Assembly (NCBI GenBank): GCA_029721515.1
Contig: CM056567.1
Coordinates: 2,658,007 to 2,722,006 of the forward strand
DNA length: 64,000 nt
Direction of reading: 5' to 3'
Origin: Synanceia verrucosa
Lineage: Eukaryota > Chordata > Actinopteri > Perciformes > Synanceiidae
Under the pieces are notes generated by a model. It saw nothing but the letters and a program-made list of their open reading frames with translations, made no database searches and was not told the origin of the DNA. Positions 58,582 to 64,000 of the stretch are shown one piece after another (positions within the stretch are counted from its first letter, which is position 1; each line of letters begins with the position of its first letter). Made by a program: the position numbers and the translations under genes.

Positions 58582-61077
58582 TTACGGCACATTGGTGTTA
58601 TTCCCCATGTAATCACATATTGGGCTCTGACCCGTCAGCTGTGCTTTCAGGCTGCTGATCTCTTGGCTCCAGATGTCGGACTCTGTTTTTAAGAGCGCTT
58701 CGTCACAAAATCAAAGAGAAGGAAGAGTTCAGAGCTGAACAGTCATTCTTATATTTGACCACATGATGGCACAAGTGGCTGAGCATTAATAGTGAGTGTT
58801 TTACCTTGTACCTGCTTGACTTCAGCCTCCACGACAGCAAGCCCAGCAGCTCTTAATTTCTACAACAGTGTTAGAGAAATGTCAGTGCAGTTGACCTGTA
58901 TATCATTAAACAGTACCTGTAGGACTAGATACAGACTGTATATGAAGCCAGGAGTTTTTTGGCTGTTGCCATCTTAGTTTGATTTTTTTTTTTGCAACCA
59001 GAAGTGACACCAGAGTGTGGAGTCAAGTGCAACGCTTAACAAGACATTTTTAGGAAAACAAAAATGTTATAATAACATTAACACGGTGAAAACACACTGT
59101 GAAAGGGTTAAAATTGTGACATAATATATAATGAACATATAATAAATAACAAAGCACTGGAGATGAAGTATGAGTGCCTAAAGAAGTGTACAGTGCAGCT
59201 GAATATGGGTCTTTGGTTTTTGGCTGATGCCATCTTTATTGTTTTACAACCAGAGGTGACCTAAGAAGGTGGAGCTAAGACCAAAAAGGTGATAATTAAC
59301 TTTGACTTGACTCCAGGCGGCACGGTGGTGTAGTGGTTAGCACTGTAGCCTCACAGCAAGAAGGTGCTGGGTTTGATTCCCGGCCCGGGGCCTTTCTGTG
59401 TGGAGTTTGCATGTTCTCCTCATGTCTGCGTGGGTTCTCTCTGGTACTGCGGCTTCCTCCCACCATTCAGGATTAGGTTAATTGGTTAATTTAAATTGAC
59501 CGTAGGTGTGAATGTGAGTGGTTGTCTGTCTCTATGTGTCCTGTGATGAACTGGAGACTTGTCCAGGGTGTACCCTGTCTTTCACCCTAAGACAGCTGGG
59601 ATAGGCTCCAGCCCCCCTGTGACCCTATGAGGATAAGAGTAAAAATGGATGGATTTAAGCCTCTCAAAAAAGAACTGTTGGGTAGCATCGACCCTTCTTC
59701 AGGTTGGTCTCTCTACAGAGCCTCACAGGTAAATGAAAATATATGTATATATGAAAATATATAATGAAATATAACCACCTGGAGGAGTGCTCAACAATCA
59801 TCACCTGAATGAAATTAAAAGCATTAAAAGTTGAACAAACTGATACTTGTCATGCATTAATGCCTTCAGTCACAGTTTGACTAGCCTCCACCCTGTTCCT
59901 GCTGCAGCACATGTCAAGAATAATCACCTCAATTAACTTAAAGGCATTTAAGTTGAAGGACGAACAGGATGGGTGGAAACTGGTTAAACACGTCCTCACA
60001 GTCCTCAGAAAACATGTCAGGGTGAACATTAAGTTCACTGCTCAGCTCCTCCTCAGTGCATCAAATATATCAGTCACATGGGACATTTGTTCTGCTTTTA
60101 CTTCAACTTGAATGCTTTCAAGTTAATTCAGGTGATGAGTTTTGACACCTACTGTAGCAGGAACGATCACAGAGTGTTTTTTCGTACTTTAGGTGTTTAT
60201 ATTTATCCTTACCAGGACGTCACAGATGGAGGGGAATATTCTTCTTAAATAACAGGGAAAAATGAAATGCATACTGATACCATACTGTTTAAGGGAGCTA
60301 TAGACCTCCATTTTCTTTAGCTGCACATAATTTAGTATCCCTCAGCATATTTAAAAAAAACTGGGTGGAAAAGATAAAGGCTAACATGTAATATCAATGT
60401 GCATATTTAAATAACAGCACTCTCATGTTTAATGTTCACTGTGAAATACTTCTGTTATCTTTATTACACTAGGCGTTCACTTATTTTGTATTTATGATGA
60501 CTTTTCACCTGGTTTATTGCTTATTTAGACTTTTTGATGCTGGTCTTTTATGGGCTCTAATTGTTACTGTTGCTCTGTCCACTCTCCTGCTGATTCAAAT
60601 TTCCCTGTTTAAGTAACTCATAAAGGATCGTCTTGTTTTATGTAAAATATGAGCAGCATCACACATGCTGGGTATGTAACACTGCACGTCAGATTTCTGT
60701 GGAGATGCTGAAGCAAAAACCCCCAAAATGCAGAGACTTCTCACCATTTCTGCCTGACAGGTGTTGCCATCTGCCCCCATCTGCTCCATCTCTGGACCCA
60801 GTCTGAGCACAGAAGCTTCCAGATAGTCCACCAACCCCTCTGCAGTATTCAGCAGCCTTTCCACCCGCCCTTTAAACTGGAGTAAAATGGAAAGCTGACC
60901 TTCAAGCGCCTCTAGGTCAGTCGGCACCTTCTCTAGCTCCCTACTCAGCAGCTCAAACACTTGATATTGGCACACAGAAACCACCAGCAGCGCCGTGGAC
61001 ATCAAGGTGGAGAAGACGACCACAACCCATAGATGCTTCTGCAGCGAGGCAACTAGAAACAGAAGCAGGGATGACAT
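58582..61077 (-). CDS. Small single-pass membrane protein with coiled coil (unrecognised)
   Basis: Three exons: 60745-61077, 58805-58859 and 58582-58682, 162 residues with consistent phases (0, then split Glu). Residues about 12-35 (HLWVVVVFSTLMSTALLVVS) form a hydrophobic membrane anchor, followed by a heptad-like helical segment (LLSRELEKVPTDLEALEGQL, KGRVERLLNTAEGLVDYLEA) that continues through AVVEAEVKQVQ and ISSLKAQL to a short tail, CDYMGNNTNVP. Most likely type II, with the coiled coil outside the cytosol, given that NNT forms a sequon. A strong acceptor-like ctgtttctag lies inside the first exon (just before 61053), so the true N-terminus may come from an upstream exon. I do not recognise the family. 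Confidence 0.6.
58905..59300. repeat. Dispersed repeat with AACCAGAGGTGAC core, two adjacent copies
   Basis: TTTTTTTGCAACCAGAAGTG (58983-59005) and TTTTACAACCAGAGGTGACC (59242-59262) lie in tandem-like arrangement, with relatives near 53690-53790, 54880-54960 and 57130-57190. All sit in the HCN to coiled-coil gene interval. Confidence 0.55.
59314..59700 (+). mobile_element. tRNA-derived SINE, copy 6, with extra 3' segment
   Basis: Same family; A-box intact, B-box GGTTTGATTCC. After the ATGGATGGA tail it carries the same AAGCCTCTCAAAAAA and GAACTGTTGGGTAGCA segment as copy 4. It lies in intron 1 of the coiled-coil gene. Confidence 0.85.
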
Positions 61078-61086
61078 GGAGCTCAC

Positions 61087-62598
61087 TTGTAAACAGTGTG
61101 ATGATAAAAGCCAGTTAACTCATATGTCCACCTTGTCCTCCTCTCCTCATTGGATTTCCTTCTGGTTGTCTCTTCATAGATTCACCACTGATTCCCAAAG
61201 CAGCGAGCAGCCAGACAGAGTGTCCCTAGATTTGTGGCAGGTGTCACTTCATGTTCCTCATACTTACGCCTCCTCCCTCTTCCTCAATCCAGAGGATTGC
61301 AAACTGGTTACTCCAGGTGAATCAAAATGTGATGAAAACAATACGACGGCTTCTTCAAACAGCCAGCCTGAACAGCAGCGGCGCATCCAGACTTTTTCCA
61401 AGTGGGGCACTAAGTCATGCAGGGGTGGCCTGCAGGATAAATGTCAGTCACTGTGCATGGGTCAGCTACATCACTACTTAAATTACAATCTTAAATGTTA
61501 GAATGAATTGAAATATAAAAGGAACTTGTAATGACAACAAAACTGAATGGGACAATACAAACGAAACACAAAGCCTTAATCTTATATTTTTTCTGAAAGG
61601 TGAAAAAATAAAGAAAATGCAAAAATATAAATCATAATAAATAAAGTGCCAACCAAATCAAACTAAATTAATTAATTTTAAAAAAAAAACTGACCATGCA
61701 AATCTTGAGATGTGATTGTTCCCTGTAACAAATGTCATATCAAATCCAGTGCAACCAGACAATACTGCCTCTCAGGTTGGAGGTTGAAACCATGTCACAC
61801 CTGACGATCAGATAGTCCATCATGTAGGACGGCAACTGGAGAGGCCAATCAGATTTCAGGGGTGGCACACCCCTTCGGTAGGTACTGGAGTGATGTCGGG
61901 GTTCTTCGGCCCTGTTCCATGTTCCTCTTTTGTTCTGTTTGGCTTTTTAGCTCTTTGAGTTTGTATTGTTTGATTTGATCCCTGCTCCTTTTGAGTTTCA
62001 GTAACTCCCTTTTCATAGTTTAGTTTAGAGAAAGAGGCAGTACCACCCTTTAAAACAGAACATGATCTGTGTGCTGCACACGACTGTATAACAACTGCTC
62101 CTGAGCAAACAAAGACATTTTTATCTTTTGCATTGGGCCTCACATAAAAACATAACCATGGTGTCCTTGTGAAAGAAGTGGAGATATCGTTGATATCGTT
62201 AATTATGCATTTTAAACACATCACACCCACTCATTATTCTTATGGGTGGCGACCAAACCGCCAGAGTCAACAAATAAATCAGGCTTTGTTGAATGAAACG
62301 CTGAAGGCAGATCGATGGGCACAAAGCCAGAAGACCAATCACATAAAAGAAAGGCTCACATCCTGATATACATATTAATATTTTAGGATTTTTTATTATT
62401 ATGTGTGCTTGTTCTTTTTTCCTCATACTTTTCGCTGCAGTAAACTGCTGTGTGATCTGGTGAAATATTCCTGGGCTTATATGTAGTTAACCTGATTTAA
62501 TTAACATCTGGTCACATCAACAAAGACTTTATTAGAAATGTGATTCTGTGTTTGCTCGTGTCTGTAGGAAAAAAAAAAACAAGAAAAAAAAGAAGCTG
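61087..62598. other. Intergenic region between divergent genes
   Basis: Separates the minus-strand coiled-coil gene from the plus-strand VWD gene. No exon chain could be supported. A segment near 61290-61420 (minus) ends in a consensus donor (GGC|gtaagt) and may be a non-coding 5' exon of the coiled-coil gene; its reading frame does not fit as coding. Confidence 0.4.
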
Positions 62599-62892
62599 AT
62601 TGGTCCATAAGGGGAGGTGAGAAACTATTTAAGGATCCTTAAATCCTGAACCTGAACCCCAGCAGACCTGTAGACCAGCTCAGGTGAGAAAAACTCTAGA
62701 ACTATTCATTATCTTTCGGTATTTTTCTTTTCACATGCTGATGCAAAAAACGTCTAAACTTTTTTTTAAATTTAAATTTAATGATTAATGATTTTTGGGG
62801 CATTTATATAATGAAATATATATTTAAGTTTATTTAAAAAAAAATAAATTAATTTACGTTTCCTGAATTATTTTCTTTTTATTTTTTCTCAG
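62599..62892 (+). promoter_or_regulatory. Promoter and non-coding first exon of the VWD gene
   Basis: An inverted CCAAT box (ATTGG, 62599-62603) lies about 27 bases upstream of a TATA-like TATTTAAG (62626-62633). A start near 62655 would give a short exon ending at CTCAG|gtgaga (62683), which can join the acceptor tttttctcag at 62892, 20 bases before the ATG. The spacing suits a regulated, tissue-specific TATA promoter. Confidence 0.6.
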
Positions 62893-62912
62893 GGTTCTCT
62901 CCACTGACAAAC

Positions 62913-63551
62913 ATGGGGATGTTTGTCGTCATCTTTTCAGCACTTTTGCTGAGCGGTAAGTTATCGAGAATTACTTTTGAAATAAGGAATATTTTTTTCT
63001 CATTTTTTTCCCACTTCACCATTTAGGAGTGAGGAATTTAAACTGAATTCACCTTTTTAGACCCAAAAGTAAATAACTGTCATTTGGCGTCTCAATAAAA
63101 ACAAAAAAATGTGTTTTGCTATTTTTTCTGCTTTTCAGTAAAACAGTATTTTTTTTCATGCATAACAACAATAATAAGACGTCATTTTGATTAAAGTAAA
63201 GTATTAAATGTAATAATGTCACAGAAATGGATATAAAAAATGAAATTCTGAAATGAATAATTTCCAGGATTTGGCAGCGGAGGACCAGCAACACTGACGC
63301 CTCCGTCAGGCTCCTGCTGGGTCATGGGAACTCTGCACTACACCTTCGACAATCATTCGTACACCTTCATGGGAAACTGCACCTACACTTTGGCCAAGAA
63401 CTGCCATGTCGACCAGACGCTGCCGCCGTTTGAGGTGGAAACCAAGAACATGAACGAGGGCGCTGTCCAGGTCCCATCGGTGGAGACGGTCACAGTCAAC
63501 GTTCACGGGTTCAACGTCGAGATAATTCGCTCTGAGTTTGGTATCGTCCGG
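62913..63551 (+). CDS. Secreted VWD-domain protein, FCGBP/zonadhesin-like (5' part only)
   Basis: Coding exon 1 (62913-62955) encodes a signal peptide (MGMFVVIFSALLLSG) and splices at CG|gtaagt to exon 2 (63268-63551), which ends at CCGG|gtgagt in phase 0. Exon 2 opens with a short linker and then the start of a von Willebrand D domain: CWVMGTLHYTFDNHSYTFMG, CTYTLAKNC, PPFEVETKN, VETVTVNVHGFNVEI. This is the pattern seen in IgG Fc-binding protein, zonadhesin, tectorin and gel-forming mucins. Sequons (NHS, NCT) suggest glycosylation. The remaining exons lie beyond 64000, so the number of D domains and any other domains are unknown. Confidence 0.88.
63017..63230 (-). repeat. Unclassified interspersed repeat, reverse copy (partial)
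   Basis: CATTTAGGAGTGAGGAATTT and AACTGAATTCACCTTTTTAG match 44960-45005. Located in intron 2 of the VWD gene, just before its second coding exon. Confidence 0.65.
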
Positions 63552-64000
63552 GTGAGTTGGCCGGTGCAGCTTCACTGTGTGGACCCTGAATATTCTGATC
63601 TCTCTTGTAAATATATATATTTTTTTAAATTTAACCATATGGCATGAATGTGATTTAAATTTGTACTCATCTAAGTGCAGTGTAGATCATGGCCTTGTTA
63701 TTTCTATGAGCAACCAGGGAGAAGTTTAAATTCACATGGTGGCTGTTTAATAGGCAGATCAATGTATATTTTAACAAATAAATGCATACATAACGGACAT
63801 ATTTTCACAACATGAGATGTGGTAGAAATGGTAGATCGTGGAGGTTTTATTTGTGGACCACAGGCTACAGTTTTTGCTTCAGTTGTGTCTGCATATGGAC
63901 TAACTTTCCACTATGTTTTCTATAAATCTGTGGAGATTGTGAGATGTTCAACAAACATCTTCTAGGTGTCAGACATCCAGTTCTGAAGGTGTAATATGGC

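Noticed and set aside
59330..59390. tRNA-like A- and B-box segments (also at 38484-38540, 25275-25320 and similar)
   Set aside because: They are heads of tRNA-derived SINEs, followed by a common non-tRNA body, and do not fold as functional tRNAs.
61270..61445. Possible upstream coding exon of the coiled-coil gene ending in a gtaagt donor
   Set aside because: The frame needed to join the acceptor before 61053 hits a stop with no Met after it, so at best the exon is non-coding.

Overview
This is vertebrate nuclear DNA, almost certainly from a teleost and probably a percomorph. The genes are intron-rich with GT-AG junctions, the closest recognisable proteins are vertebrate (KMT2B, NDUFV1, an HCN channel, a VWD-domain secreted protein), introns are compact, and the introns and spacers carry fish-type repeats: a tRNA-derived SINE ending in GGATGGA repeats, hAT- and piggyBac-type non-autonomous elements, LINE 3' ends, and AT/GT microsatellites. 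There are no prokaryotic operons, CRISPR arrays or stand-alone RNA genes.

Layout. Five genes lie on the minus strand, read here from right to left: a small membrane/coiled-coil protein (61077-58582), an HCN pacemaker-type channel (55640-45433), ndufv1 of respiratory complex I (non-coding first exon at about 43415, coding 42231-37251), a C2H2 zinc-finger protein (36306-34243), and a very large kmt2b gene (32902 to the left edge, unfinished). One plus-strand gene begins at the right edge: a secreted FCGBP/zonadhesin-like VWD protein (promoter about 62599, coding from 62913, running off the window).

kmt2b fills half the window. I traced 30 coding exons (32902 down to 244, 8,128 coding bases, about 2,709 codons) whose intron phases join without a single frame break. 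They encode the menin-binding motif, CXXC domain, PHD1-3, a diverged bromodomain region, the HCF-1-binding motif, the extended PHD, FYRN and the Taspase1 region. FYRC and SET must lie left of position 1. ndufv1 (472 residues), the HCN gene (623 residues), the zinc-finger gene (384 residues) and the coiled-coil gene (162 residues) also give frame-consistent exon chains. The genes belong to unrelated pathways (histone H3K4 methylation, complex I, pacemaker current, a secreted VWD protein), and I see no functional cluster.

No obviously new multi-gene system is present. The most interesting items are a 45-bp coding repeat in the zinc-finger gene that multiplies a SUMO-consensus KTEP motif, altered Taspase1 sites and an altered PHD3 in kmt2b, an HCN channel that stops right after its cyclic-nucleotide-binding domain and has an unusual outer pore, a 0.86-kb two-module minisatellite in kmt2b intron 1, and a set of nested or related mobile elements with readable target-site duplications. 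Exon boundaries were read by eye from splice consensus, phase and family similarity. Family comparisons are from memory, not from a search.
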